From contig JAQTYP010000231.1 in the NCBI GenBank assembly GCA_028688235.1, forward strand, positions 1 to 6,023: 6,023 nt of DNA, given 5' to 3'. Made by a program: the position numbers and the translations under genes. Below the pieces are notes generated by a model. The model saw only the letters and a program-made list of their open reading frames with translations. It had not been told where the DNA came from and ran no database searches. Shown here piece by piece: positions 1 to 6,023 of the stretch. This DNA is from Methylomonas sp. Its GTDB lineage: Bacteria > Pseudomonadota > Gammaproteobacteria > Methylococcales > Methylomonadaceae. Each line of letters begins with the position of its first letter. Positions within the stretch are counted from its first letter, which is position 1.

Positions 1-645
1 TTCCTGACTACCCGCTAAGTTCGATTGGCTGCGCCACAATGCGATGGCGCAGATCAAAATCAGCACGCACAACAGGCCGTAACCCACGCTCCAAAACAAG
101 CGCTGATTGACCAAGCCGATGTTGGGTTCGATCAAAAACGGATAACTGAGCAAGGCCAGAAGGCTGCCAGCATTGCTGGCGGCATAGAGATAATAAGGGT
201 CGTCGCTGCTGCGATGGCCGAGATGCGAGAACCATTTTTGCAACAAGGGGGCCGTGGTCGAAACGACGAAAAACGGCAGGCCTATCGCCAGGAATAAGGT
301 CCAAATCAGCCAGAATGTCGGATTGCTGTCGGTAGGCGGATGGGCATCGGCCGGCAGCGCGACGGGTAGTGCGAACAGGCTGAATAACATCAGTGCCGCA
401 TGGATCTGAATCTGCCGCTGCGAGCCGGTTCTAGTTGTCAGCAAATGCGCATATAAATAGCCGCCGAACAACAGGGTTTGATAAAACACCATGCAGGTAT
501 TCCAGACAGCCGGCGTACCGCCGAGCAACGGCAATAGTATCTTGCCGAACATCGGCTGCAATACGAACATCAATGTGGCGCTGGCGAATAGAGTGCCGGC
601 GAATAAAAATACCTGAGAAAAAGAAGATGGCTTGGCAGTGTTCAT
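1..645 (-). CDS. Spermidine-synthase-like polytopic membrane protein (fused MFS/spermidine synthase family), 3' part missing
   Basis: The ATG at 645 opens a frame that stays open to base 1, giving 215 residues with the C-terminus outside the window. About six hydrophobic stretches are visible, near residues 11-30, 44-66, 79-97, 112-132, 154-170 and 183-203, so this is an inner-membrane domain. Recognisable family landmarks are FVLQPMFGKILLPLLGGTPA (27-46, followed by VWNTC) and PYYLYAASNAGSLLALLSYP (151-170). These match the N-terminal membrane half of proteins annotated as fused MFS transporter/spermidine synthase, in which a soluble aminopropyltransferase-like domain normally follows. That catalytic part would lie beyond base 1, so enzymatic activity cannot be judged. 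The substrate of such proteins is generally not established. The gene starts 29 bp after the AlbA_2 gene stops, which suggests co-transcription. No good Shine-Dalgarno sequence precedes the ATG. Family assignment is fairly sure; function is not. Confidence 0.8.
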   Translation of the reverse strand, partial: MNTAKPSSFSQVFLFAGTLFASATLMFVLQPMFGKILLPLLGGTPAVWNTCMVFYQTLLFGGYLYAHLLTTRTGSQRQIQIHAALMLFSLFALPVALPADAHPPTDSNPTFWLIWTLFLAIGLPFFVVSTTAPLLQKWFSHLGHRSSDDPYYLYAASNAGSLLALLSYPFLIEPNIGLVNQRLFWSVGYGLLCVLILICAIALWRSQSNLAGSQE

Positions 646-674
646 CGTTTCGTTATTATTTTAGGAGTGCTGCG

Positions 675-1547
675 CTAGGTGGAACGGTAATTTTTCCAGC
701 GTCCGGCGACGTATTCCAGGGCTTCTTGGATGTTCAAGTCGCGGGTGCCGCCGCCGGTGCGAACGAAAAATTTCGGCGTGTTGCCCTGATTCAGGAAAAC
801 CGGCCGGATTGACGGCGAAATGATAACCCGGCACACGTCTTTACGGTCGACGACGTGAAACAAAACGTGGACATAAGGACAGAGGTCTGCGCCTAAATTC
901 GTCGAGATCGCTGTCATCAAGGTTTGTTCGAAACCGTCCTGATTGGGTTTCTTTAGGGTTTGGTAGTCCTTTTCAAGACCCAGGATTTCGCCGTCGTCGC
1001 GTATGCCTATCAACAAGGTGCCGCCGATGGCGCTGTTGAAAAAGCCGGCCAAGGTTTTCATGACGACGGTTTCCAGGGCGCGATTGATGCGCTCTTCCTG
1101 CATGTCCCAGCGCAACGAGGATTTGAACTCCAGCAGAGGTCCTTCGCCTTGGCGGATGATGGAAGGCAAATCTTTGTCCAGCTCGGTTTTTAAGGCATCC
1201 AGATCCAGCAGGCGCTTGTGCAGCATCTGATAGAAGCCTAGCGACAGCAGGCCCAGAATGGCGCCGATTTCGGCATAAAACAGGATAAGATTATTCTGAT
1301 TGCTCTGGCCCGTCATCACCTCGGTGAATTGGGTGATGACGAATTCGATAGACGACAAGGGATCGGCGTTACGTTCCCGAGAGCTGATGTAATCGTAACT
1401 GGGGGCCAGCAAAAAGATACCCATGCCGGCACCTATCCAGGCGGCGATGACATAGATCTTAAGTTTCTGTTTCCAGATGGTTAGCAGTTGCAGCAGGAAG
1501 CGTTTCACAGACGATTTAGAGTTGTAGGGCGTTTTTGACTTAAGCAA
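675..1547 (-). CDS. Membrane-anchored AlbA_2 (Schlafen-like) domain protein
   Basis: This 290-residue protein has a basic N-terminus, two probable membrane helices (about 31-49 and 87-108) separated by a short, probably periplasmic loop, and a cytosolic C-terminal domain. That domain (about 134-270) resembles AlbA_2: it has the LEFKSSLRWD opening (139-148), KTLAGFFNSAIGGTLLIGIR (164-183) followed by DDGEILGL (184-191), and the closing FFVRTGGGTRDL (260-271). AlbA_2 domains usually occur with helix-turn-helix or ATPase modules and are often labelled 'ATP-binding' or transcriptional regulators. Neither module is visible here, so no function is assigned. The start is uncertain. The only start in the open frame before residue 14 is TTG (1545-1547), preceded by an in-frame TAA five codons upstream. 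A GTG at 1506-1508 (residue 14) is an alternative that keeps both helices. Neither has a good ribosome binding site. The next gene begins 29 bp downstream. Confidence 0.82.
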   Translation of the reverse strand: MLKSKTPYNSKSSVKRFLLQLLTIWKQKLKIYVIAAWIGAGMGIFLLAPSYDYISSRERNADPLSSIEFVITQFTEVMTGQSNQNNLILFYAEIGAILGLLSLGFYQMLHKRLLDLDALKTELDKDLPSIIRQGEGPLLEFKSSLRWDMQEERINRALETVVMKTLAGFFNSAIGGTLLIGIRDDGEILGLEKDYQTLKKPNQDGFEQTLMTAISTNLGADLCPYVHVLFHVVDRKDVCRVIISPSIRPVFLNQGNTPKFFVRTGGGTRDLNIQEALEYVAGRWKNYRST

Positions 1548-1804
1548 AACGCCGCAAAGCGATTAAAAGTCATGCCGGATCGCAGTGTGGCGAATCCGCC
1601 CATGGGGTTTTGTCGAAGCGAGGTCTTTTTCGCGACGAGAGCGCCGCTTCCACGATGACTTTACAGTAGTGGTGATGCAGCCAAGGCGCTGTATGGTTCC
1701 GATTGGACGGATGCGCCGAAGCTCGAAGTATATGCAAGAAGAAAGATGAAAGGCGAAAAGAGGGGCTATTCCGCTTTGCTTTTTCGCCATTCGTTCGATA
1801 GTGT
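1548..1804. other. Intergenic gap of 257 bp without a convincing gene
   Basis: This gap lies between the SH3-anchor gene and the AlbA_2 gene. It contains one probable terminator hairpin (1752-1788), described separately. A minus-strand reading frame from an ATG at 1790 to a stop at 1563 would encode about 75 residues, very rich in arginine, with no domain I recognise and no good ribosome binding site. I treat it as non-coding with moderate confidence. A short inverted repeat (GAAGCG at 1615-1620, CGCTTC at 1645-1650) is also present. The promoter of the AlbA_2 gene should lie here, but I see no strong -35/-10 pair. Confidence 0.5.
1752..1788 (-). terminator. Probable intrinsic terminator after the SH3-anchor gene
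   Basis: A perfect 8-bp inverted repeat (GGCGAAAA at 1752-1759, TTTTCGCC at 1781-1788) encloses a 21-nt loop. It lies 16 bp past the stop codon of the SH3-anchor gene. On the minus strand the hairpin is followed by a pyrimidine-rich tract (TTTCATCTTTCTTCTTG), which is T-rich but interrupted. Position and strand fit a terminator for the gene, or for an argD-argF-SH3 transcript. The long loop and broken T-run keep this moderate. Confidence 0.45.
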
Positions 1805-2443
1805 TTAAAACGTATCCCAACCACCGGAGCGGCGGCGCCAGCTGAGTTTGGGCAGAATAAAGCCCAATAGCACGCCGAACAATGCAAGCCCTCCACCGTA
1901 TAAAAACCAGTCCTGGTTGGTGCTGTCGGACAGGGCCTGGTTTTCACGTTTCAGTTGTTGTAATTCCCGTTCGATAGTGACGACGCGTTCCTGCAATTGG
2001 TCGCGTTGCTGTTTCAGTTGAATGGCGTTGGCTGCGGTTTGTTGCAGCTCGCTGAGTTCGGTACTGAGCCTGTCGCGCTCTTTGCCGGCTTCCTGGCCCG
2101 ATTGCTGAACCTCTTTCAACAGCTTGTTTTCTGCTTGCAGGGCTTCGAGTTTTTTGCTGGCGGCTTCGAGTTGACTGCGGCTACTGGGTTCGTAGCTGAT
2201 ATAACGGGTCAGGATATAGCCCTCGGCGCCGTTGCTGGCTTGGACATTGGTGTAGCCGTTCTCGGTGTTGTCGCCCAATAAGGTCAGTGGTGTGCCGTTC
2301 GGCAACATTTTGACGATTTTGCTACGTTCGCTTTCACCGCTACGCAAAGGCAGATCGACACTATCGGTGACATAACCGGATTTAGCGTAAGCCAGACTGC
2401 TGGTCGAGAGTAAAACAAGAATACTGGCAATGGTTTTTTTCAC
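1805..2443 (-). CDS. SH3 domain and membrane-anchor envelope protein (TIGR04211 / YgiM type)
   Basis: The protein has 212 residues. In order it shows a signal peptide (1-20, hydrophobic core ending AYA, then KSGYV), a bacterial SH3 domain (about 23-84, with LPLRSGES, VKMLPNGTPLTLL and GAEGYILTRYI), a long Gln/Glu/Leu-rich coiled coil (about 88-172), one membrane helix (about 179-199) and a short basic tail (SWRRRSGGWDTF). This order is that of the proteobacterial 'SH3 and signal anchor' family that includes E. coli YgiM. The SH3 and coiled coil should face the periplasm with the tail in the cytoplasm. The molecular role is not known to me; SH3_3 domains often bind cell-wall or protein ligands. 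The start is GTG (2441-2443), chosen because it directly precedes the KKTIASILV signal sequence; a weak TAGAG lies 7 nt upstream. The gene follows argF by 48 bp with no clear terminator between, so read-through from the arginine operon is possible. Confidence 0.88.
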   Translation of the reverse strand: MKKTIASILVLLSTSSLAYAKSGYVTDSVDLPLRSGESERSKIVKMLPNGTPLTLLGDNTENGYTNVQASNGAEGYILTRYISYEPSSRSQLEAASKKLEALQAENKLLKEVQQSGQEAGKERDRLSTELSELQQTAANAIQLKQQRDQLQERVVTIERELQQLKRENQALSDSTNQDWFLYGGGLALFGVLLGFILPKLSWRRRSGGWDTF

Positions 2444-2491
2444 GGTGATACTCTATATCAGCAAACTTAAAAGGGGACGATTCTAGCGAAA

Positions 2492-3391
2492 TTATCGGCA
2501 GATGAGAAATTCCAGCAAGGCTTTTTGCGCATGCAGGCGGTTTTCCGCTTCCGGGAAAACGACGCTTTGCGGGCCGTCTATCACGGCGGCTTCCACTTCT
2601 TCGCCGCGGTGGGCCGGCAAGCAATGCATGAATAAGGCCTCCGAATGGGCGGCCTGCATGACTTTCGAGGTTACTTGAAAATCCCGGAAGGCAAACTCGC
2701 GTTTTTTCTGCTCCTCTTCCTGTCCCATGCTGGCCCAAACGTCGGTTACGATCAGGTCGGAGCCTTCCGCCGCTTGTTCCGGGGAGTTGAAAAAAGCAAC
2801 CCTGTCATGAGCCGGGTCGACGATGCTGGGTAACGGGCGGTAATCCTGCGGGCAGGCGATATTCAGTTTGAAATCGAATTGACGGGCGGCATTGATATAG
2901 GAATGGCACATGTTATTGCCGTCGCCTATCCAGGTCACGGTTTTACCGGCAATATTACCGCGATGTTCGAAATAAGTCTGCATGTCGGCCAGCAACTGGC
3001 AGGGATGTAGCAAGTCGCTCAAGCCGTTGATAACCGGTACCCTGGAATAGCGGGCGAAGGTGGTGACCGTTTCGTGGGCGTGGGTGCGCAGCATGATGCA
3101 ATCGACCATGCTGGAGATCACTCTGGCGCTGTCTTCCACGGGTTCGCCGCGCCCCAGCTGGGTATCGCGCGGCGATAAAAAGATTGCGCTGCCGCCGAAC
3201 TGCGCCATGCCGGCTTCGAACGAAATACGGGTGCGAGTCGACGATTTCTCGAATACCATCGCCAAGACTTTGCCTTTCAGCGGTTGGAAATCGGCGTCGC
3301 GTAGATTTTTTAATTCGGTGGCGCGATGAATGAGATCGCGTAGTTCCGCGCTGCTTAAGTCCAGCAGGCTGGTAAAGTGTCTGGGTTGCAT
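2492..3391 (-). CDS. argF: Ornithine carbamoyltransferase (EC 2.1.3.3)
   Basis: This enzyme converts ornithine and carbamoyl phosphate to citrulline in cytoplasmic arginine biosynthesis. The 299-residue product has normal length for the family. The carbamoyl-phosphate binding motif is KSSTRTR (49-55). Further landmarks are the HPCQ motif (129-132), the WIGDGNN strand-loop (154-160), the ornithine-binding DVWASMG loop (217-223) and the catalytic-cysteine motif MHCLPAHRGEEV (255-266). All key residues are present and the frame is intact. The ATG at 3391 gives the usual short N-terminus (MQPRHFTSLLDL). No clear Shine-Dalgarno sequence precedes it, and the argD stop lies only 7 bp upstream, so translational coupling to argD is likely. 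The DVWASMG loop and ornithine context separate it from aspartate carbamoyltransferase. A catabolic role (arcB) is less likely because no deiminase or carbamate kinase gene is nearby. Confidence 0.97.
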   Translation of the reverse strand: MQPRHFTSLLDLSSAELRDLIHRATELKNLRDADFQPLKGKVLAMVFEKSSTRTRISFEAGMAQFGGSAIFLSPRDTQLGRGEPVEDSARVISSMVDCIMLRTHAHETVTTFARYSRVPVINGLSDLLHPCQLLADMQTYFEHRGNIAGKTVTWIGDGNNMCHSYINAARQFDFKLNIACPQDYRPLPSIVDPAHDRVAFFNSPEQAAEGSDLIVTDVWASMGQEEEQKKREFAFRDFQVTSKVMQAAHSEALFMHCLPAHRGEEVEAAVIDGPQSVVFPEAENRLHAQKALLEFLICR

Positions 3392-3398
3392 AGGATTA

Positions 3399-4571
3399 CT
3401 AAGGTGTCTGTTCTTGGATGAGCGCCGATAATGTATCGGTCAGCAAGGCGATTTGTTCGTCGCTTATCGTCAATGGAGGTAATAAGCGTATGGTGTTGTC
3501 GGCGGTGACGTTGATCAGCAGATTTTTCTGTAACGCTTTTGCGACCAATTCGCCGCAAGGGGTATCCAGTTCTATGCCTATCATCAAGCCTTTATGACGA
3601 ATCGATACGATGTGCGGATTACCTGCGGTTTGCCTGGCAATGCCGGCGCAGATGGTTTGGCCTTTCGATTCGGCGTCTGCGATCAAATCGCTGGCGCACA
3701 GGGTGTCTATGACTGCCAGCGCGGCGCTGCATGCCAGGGGGTTGCCGCCAAAAGTGGAGCCGTGAGCGCCGGGCGATAAAATTTCTGCGGCTTTTCCGCG
3801 CGCCATGCAGGCACCGATCGGTACGCCGTTGCCCAGCGCTTTGGCGAGGGTGCAGACATCCGGCAGGATGCCGTTATGTTGGTAGGCGAGAAATTTTCCG
3901 GTGCGTCCGATGCCGGTTTGGATTTCATCGACCATCATCAGCAGGCCTTTTTTATCGCAGAGTTCGCGGACTTGATTGAGATAATGGCTATCCGGAATGT
4001 TGACGCCGCCTTCTCCCTGTATGGGTTCGACCAGAATTGCGACCACGTTTGTATCGGACGATACCGTCGATTCCAGAGTTGCCATATCGTTATAAGGTAC
4101 GTGCACAAAGCCTTCCAGCAGCGGGGCGAAGCCTTGTTTGACCTTGCTGTTACCGGTCGCGCTCAGCGAGCCCATCGTGCGGCCGTGAAAGCTTTTCTCC
4201 ATCGTGACGATGACAGGGCGGTCTATGCCTTGTTGGTGGCCGTATTTACGAGCGATTTTGATGGCCGCTTCGTTGGCTTCCGCGCCGGAATTGCAGAAAA
4301 ACACGCTTTCCATGCCGCTGAGCCGGCAAAGTTTGTCGGCCAGTTCTTCCTGTAATTGAACGCCATACAAGTTGGATGTATGGATCAGTTTTTGGCTTTG
4401 CTGGCTGATGGCGTGATGTATGGCTGGATGGGCGTGGCCTAAATTGCACACGGCAATTCCCGCCAGGGCATCGAGATAGCGGTTGTCGTTGCTGTCCCAA
4501 AGCCACGCGCCTTCACCGCGTTCGAAGGTAACCGCCTGACGGGCATAAGTGGGCATGATATGGCTGGTCAT
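3399..4571 (-). CDS. argD: Acetylornithine aminotransferase (EC 2.6.1.11)
   Basis: This is a class III, PLP-dependent aminotransferase of the cytoplasm that converts N-acetylglutamate semialdehyde to N2-acetylornithine using glutamate. The 390 residues match the family's usual length. Visible landmarks are the substrate-side GIAVCNLGHAHP (38-49), the phosphate-binding SGAEANE (95-101), the cofactor-stacking FHGRT (128-132), EPIQGEGGV (182-190), the pyridine-nitrogen aspartate in VDEIQTG (214-220), the Schiff-base lysine K244 in TLAKALGNG, and HGSTFGGNP (270-278). Near the C-terminus is RLLPPL (362-367). In many bacteria ArgD also acts on succinyl-diaminopimelate in lysine synthesis; this cannot be read from sequence. 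The pairing with argF, 7 bp apart, supports the arginine role over GABA or ornithine aminotransferase. The ATG at 4571 is preferred; an ATG five codons in (4556) is an alternative. The upstream sequence is A-rich without a clear Shine-Dalgarno motif. Confidence 0.96.
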   Translation of the reverse strand: MTSHIMPTYARQAVTFERGEGAWLWDSNDNRYLDALAGIAVCNLGHAHPAIHHAISQQSQKLIHTSNLYGVQLQEELADKLCRLSGMESVFFCNSGAEANEAAIKIARKYGHQQGIDRPVIVTMEKSFHGRTMGSLSATGNSKVKQGFAPLLEGFVHVPYNDMATLESTVSSDTNVVAILVEPIQGEGGVNIPDSHYLNQVRELCDKKGLLMMVDEIQTGIGRTGKFLAYQHNGILPDVCTLAKALGNGVPIGACMARGKAAEILSPGAHGSTFGGNPLACSAALAVIDTLCASDLIADAESKGQTICAGIARQTAGNPHIVSIRHKGLMIGIELDTPCGELVAKALQKNLLINVTADNTIRLLPPLTISDEQIALLTDTLSALIQEQTP

Positions 4572-4623
4572 TTTTTTCGTTGCTTAAAGGGTAAGGGGCG
4601 GGCAAGTTTAAAAAAAGGCTGGG

Positions 4624-4652
4624 ATTATATTTTTTTGTAGATGGCTAATCAA
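4624..4652 (-). promoter_or_regulatory. Sigma-70 type promoter of the argD-argF operon
   Basis: On the minus strand a -35 box TTGATT (4652-4647) is followed by exactly 17 nt and a consensus -10 box TATAAT (4629-4624). The first four bases of the -35 match TTGACA. An A-run lies just before the -10. Transcription would start near 4617, giving an untranslated leader of about 45 nt before the argD ATG at 4571. No strong leader hairpin or ArgR box is evident. This is a prediction from motif match, spacing and position. Confidence 0.7.
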
Positions 4653-4660
4653 TCGGATTG
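4650..4660. promoter_or_regulatory. Small palindrome overlapping the argD -35 box, possible operator
   Basis: CAATC-G-GATTG is a perfect 5-1-5 inverted repeat whose low-coordinate arm overlaps the predicted -35 element. A repressor site in this position would block RNA polymerase. The palindrome is short and does not look like the 18-bp ArgR box of enteric bacteria, so the assignment is speculative and it could be chance. Confidence 0.25.
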
Positions 4661-4700
4661 TTGGTTATTTGTGCGGGAGGGGCAATAATGGAGAGGGCAA

Positions 4701-6023
4701 TCAGCTCGATCCGGACGATCGCGCCGTCAGCACGCCGTTATTTGCCGGCATGGGCCAAATTCCCAAGGCTTTTTTCAAGGCGGCGTCCTGTTCGTAAATG
4801 TCGGGGTAAAAATGAATGTTGTCGTTATGATCGACAAAGGCTGTGGCGTAATAAAACAGTACGGGAATGGCTTTGGTTAACGTGACGCGGCGGGTTTGGG
4901 AGGCTTGCATCGCCTTTTGAATCGCACTTAAGTCCCAGCCGGATTCCGGTTGATGGTTCAATACGAATTCGGCCAATTTTTCGGCCGCTTCGACTCTAAC
5001 GCAGCCGTGGCTGAAATCGCGGCGGCTGCGGTTAAACAAGCCGGGCGTCGACGTGTCGTGCAAATAGACATCGGCCTGGTTAGGAAAGATAAATTTGACC
5101 TTGCCCAAGGGATTTTTTTTGCCTGGGCGTTGCCGGGCGCGGATCTTGCCCCGGCGGATATCGTCGAAAATGTCTTCCCAGGATTCCGAATTGCCGACCA
5201 GTTCCATATTCTGGCTCTCGAGGTAGCCCCAGTCGTTGGTCAGTCTGGGTAGAATTTCCTCGTTCATGATGTTTCTGGGAATGTTCCAGTAAGGTTTGAA
5301 TTCCAGATATTTCATTTCCTCGAACAGTACAGGTGTCTGGTTTTTCAAAGCCTTGCCGACGATTACTTTCATGTTCAAGGGTTGGCTGTCGTCCAGGCGA
5401 TCGAAGGCCCAGAGCTCGTAGGCCGGAATGTTGACGATAATCAGCGGCCCGCTCAAATCCTCGGGCAGCCAGCGCAGTCTTTCCATGGCCAATTCAATTT
5501 GCAGGATTTTTTGCTCCGGCGACTGGTTGAGTCTGGCGGCCGTTTCCGTGCCAATGACGCCGTCGGCTTGCAGGCCATTTTGCCGCTGAAACGCCTTTAC
5601 GCCTTCTTGCAGTGTTTCGGAATAAAGATTTTCTTCGTTAGCGACTTGCTCCGGCTGTTGAGCAGGAAGTGCGCCTGCCGCGATGAGTCGGTCGCGCAAT
5701 AAGGATGTTTGCGGGTGACGGTCGCCTGGACGTAGGGATTTTTCAAAAATTAAGGGCTGAAAATCCGCTCGAGGGAGAGCTTGGCGATATTGAGCCAAAA
5801 CTTGCTTCAATTGACGATACTGCTTAAATTGCGGGGCGGCAATTTCCGGCACCTGAGCCAGGGCTTGGTTGTCTAGGCTTTGCTTGATCAGCGACGCGGC
5901 GTCTAATGATTGTTTGCTGCCGAATGGGCTGGGGTAATTCAATTGCCTTGGTTTTACTCGTCCGTAATGAATGTCGTTGATAAATCGTATCAAGGACAGG
6001 GATAGGGCTGTATCGAGCCGTGC
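4701..6023 (-). CDS. L,D-transpeptidase, LdtD/YcbB type, 5' end missing
   Basis: The frame is open from the right edge to a TGA at 4703-4701, giving 440 visible residues; the true start and any signal peptide lie beyond 6023. The TTG at 5993 is an internal leucine, because the preceding ten codons read ARLDTALSLS straight into the conserved LIRFINDIHYGRV. Domains in order (window numbering) are the end of the helical scaffold (from about 11), a peptidoglycan-binding type 1 repeat (about 133-168, ETLQEGVKAFQRQNGLQADG), and a YkuD catalytic domain (about 193-355). The active-site signature is HD (322-323) and SRRDFSHGCVRVE (333-345), with catalytic Cys341 encoded at 5003-5001. This order is that of E. 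coli YcbB/LdtD. Such enzymes form 3-3 crosslinks between meso-diaminopimelate residues of peptidoglycan in the periplasm, bypassing D,D-transpeptidases. A role in anchoring lipoprotein instead is less likely given the scaffold and YcbB-like body. No terminator is seen between its stop and the argD promoter. Confidence 0.93.
   Translation of the reverse strand, partial: ARLDTALSLSLIRFINDIHYGRVKPRQLNYPSPFGSKQSLDAASLIKQSLDNQALAQVPEIAAPQFKQYRQLKQVLAQYRQALPRADFQPLIFEKSLRPGDRHPQTSLLRDRLIAAGALPAQQPEQVANEENLYSETLQEGVKAFQRQNGLQADGVIGTETAARLNQSPEQKILQIELAMERLRWLPEDLSGPLIIVNIPAYELWAFDRLDDSQPLNMKVIVGKALKNQTPVLFEEMKYLEFKPYWNIPRNIMNEEILPRLTNDWGYLESQNMELVGNSESWEDIFDDIRRGKIRARQRPGKKNPLGKVKFIFPNQADVYLHDTSTPGLFNRSRRDFSHGCVRVEAAEKLAEFVLNHQPESGWDLSAIQKAMQASQTRRVTLTKAIPVLFYYATAFVDHNDNIHFYPDIYEQDAALKKALGIWPMPANNGVLTARSSGSS

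Noticed and set aside
435..812. Plus-strand frame of 125 codons
   Set aside because: It lies antisense across the end of the AlbA_2 gene and the start of the spermidine-synthase-like gene, both of which have clear family motifs. Its translation is arginine- and serine-rich with no recognisable domain.
1690..1740. Possible promoter for the AlbA_2 gene with a TATACT -10 box near 1730
   Set aside because: The -10 matches five of six bases, but no acceptable -35 hexamer lies at 16-18 nt. It sits about 180 bp from the start codon, so it is not supported.
1570..1947. Minus-strand frame of 125 codons overlapping the end of the SH3-anchor gene
   Set aside because: It overlaps the coiled-coil and anchor coding region in another frame, and its composition is that of an out-of-frame shadow.
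2444..2491. Separate promoter for the SH3-anchor gene, with TATAGA as -10
   Set aside because: No -35-like hexamer stands at the right distance, and transcription would start almost on top of the GTG.
2382..2738. Minus-strand frame of 118 codons bridging argF and the SH3-anchor gene
   Set aside because: It overlaps the intact 3' end of argF, including the MHCLPAHRGEEV region, and the SH3-protein signal peptide in a different frame. No domain is visible.
3876..4355. Plus-strand frame of 159 codons inside argD
   Set aside because: It is fully antisense to the catalytic core of argD, whose PLP-enzyme motifs are intact. The translation resembles no family.
4676..4701. Imperfect direct repeat (GGGCAAT twice, at 4680-4686 and 4695-4701)
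   Set aside because: It is too short and only two copies, one ending in the transpeptidase stop codon. Chance is the simplest explanation.
1..6023. Search for tRNA, rRNA, CRISPR arrays, insertion sequences and attachment sites
   Set aside because: No regularly spaced repeats, transposase-like frame, terminal inverted repeats or tRNA-like cloverleaf were seen. The window is almost wholly filled by six housekeeping-type genes on one strand.

Overview
The window is an ordinary chromosomal stretch of a gammaproteobacterium with roughly balanced base composition (about 50% G+C by eye). The protein style (ArgD/ArgF sequences, a YcbB-type L,D-transpeptidase, a TIGR04211-type SH3/anchor protein) suits a methanotroph of the Methylomonas/Methylobacter kind. 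That placement is an inference from general resemblance, not from a marker gene. All six genes lie on the minus strand, so they read from high to low coordinates. Both end genes run off the window.

Layout in transcription order: (1) 6023-4701, an L,D-transpeptidase of the LdtD/YcbB type, lacking its N-terminus at the window edge. (2) A 129-bp gap holding a near-consensus sigma-70 promoter (TTGATT, 17 nt, TATAAT). (3) argD (4571-3399) and argF (3391-2492), separated by 7 bp: two enzymes of arginine biosynthesis in one operon. (4) After 48 bp, a GTG-started envelope protein (2443-1805) with signal peptide, SH3 domain, coiled coil and C-terminal membrane anchor, followed by a probable terminator hairpin. 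(5) A 257-bp gap with no convincing gene. (6) A TTG-started protein (1547-675) with two membrane helices and a cytosolic AlbA_2 (Schlafen-like) domain. (7) After 29 bp, the membrane N-terminal part of a spermidine-synthase-like protein (645 to beyond base 1).

Functionally, ArgD makes N-acetylornithine. After its deacetylation elsewhere, ArgF carbamoylates ornithine to citrulline. The L,D-transpeptidase and the SH3-anchor protein act at the cell envelope and flank the arginine operon without an obvious pathway link. The last two genes could be co-transcribed. The spermidine-synthase-like protein would share polyamine chemistry with arginine/ornithine only if its catalytic domain is active, and that domain is outside the window.

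I found no mobile element, CRISPR array, RNA gene or clearly new system. The least ordinary items are the membrane-anchored AlbA_2 protein, the uncertain content of the 1548-1804 gap, and a small palindrome overlapping the -35 box of the argDF promoter.
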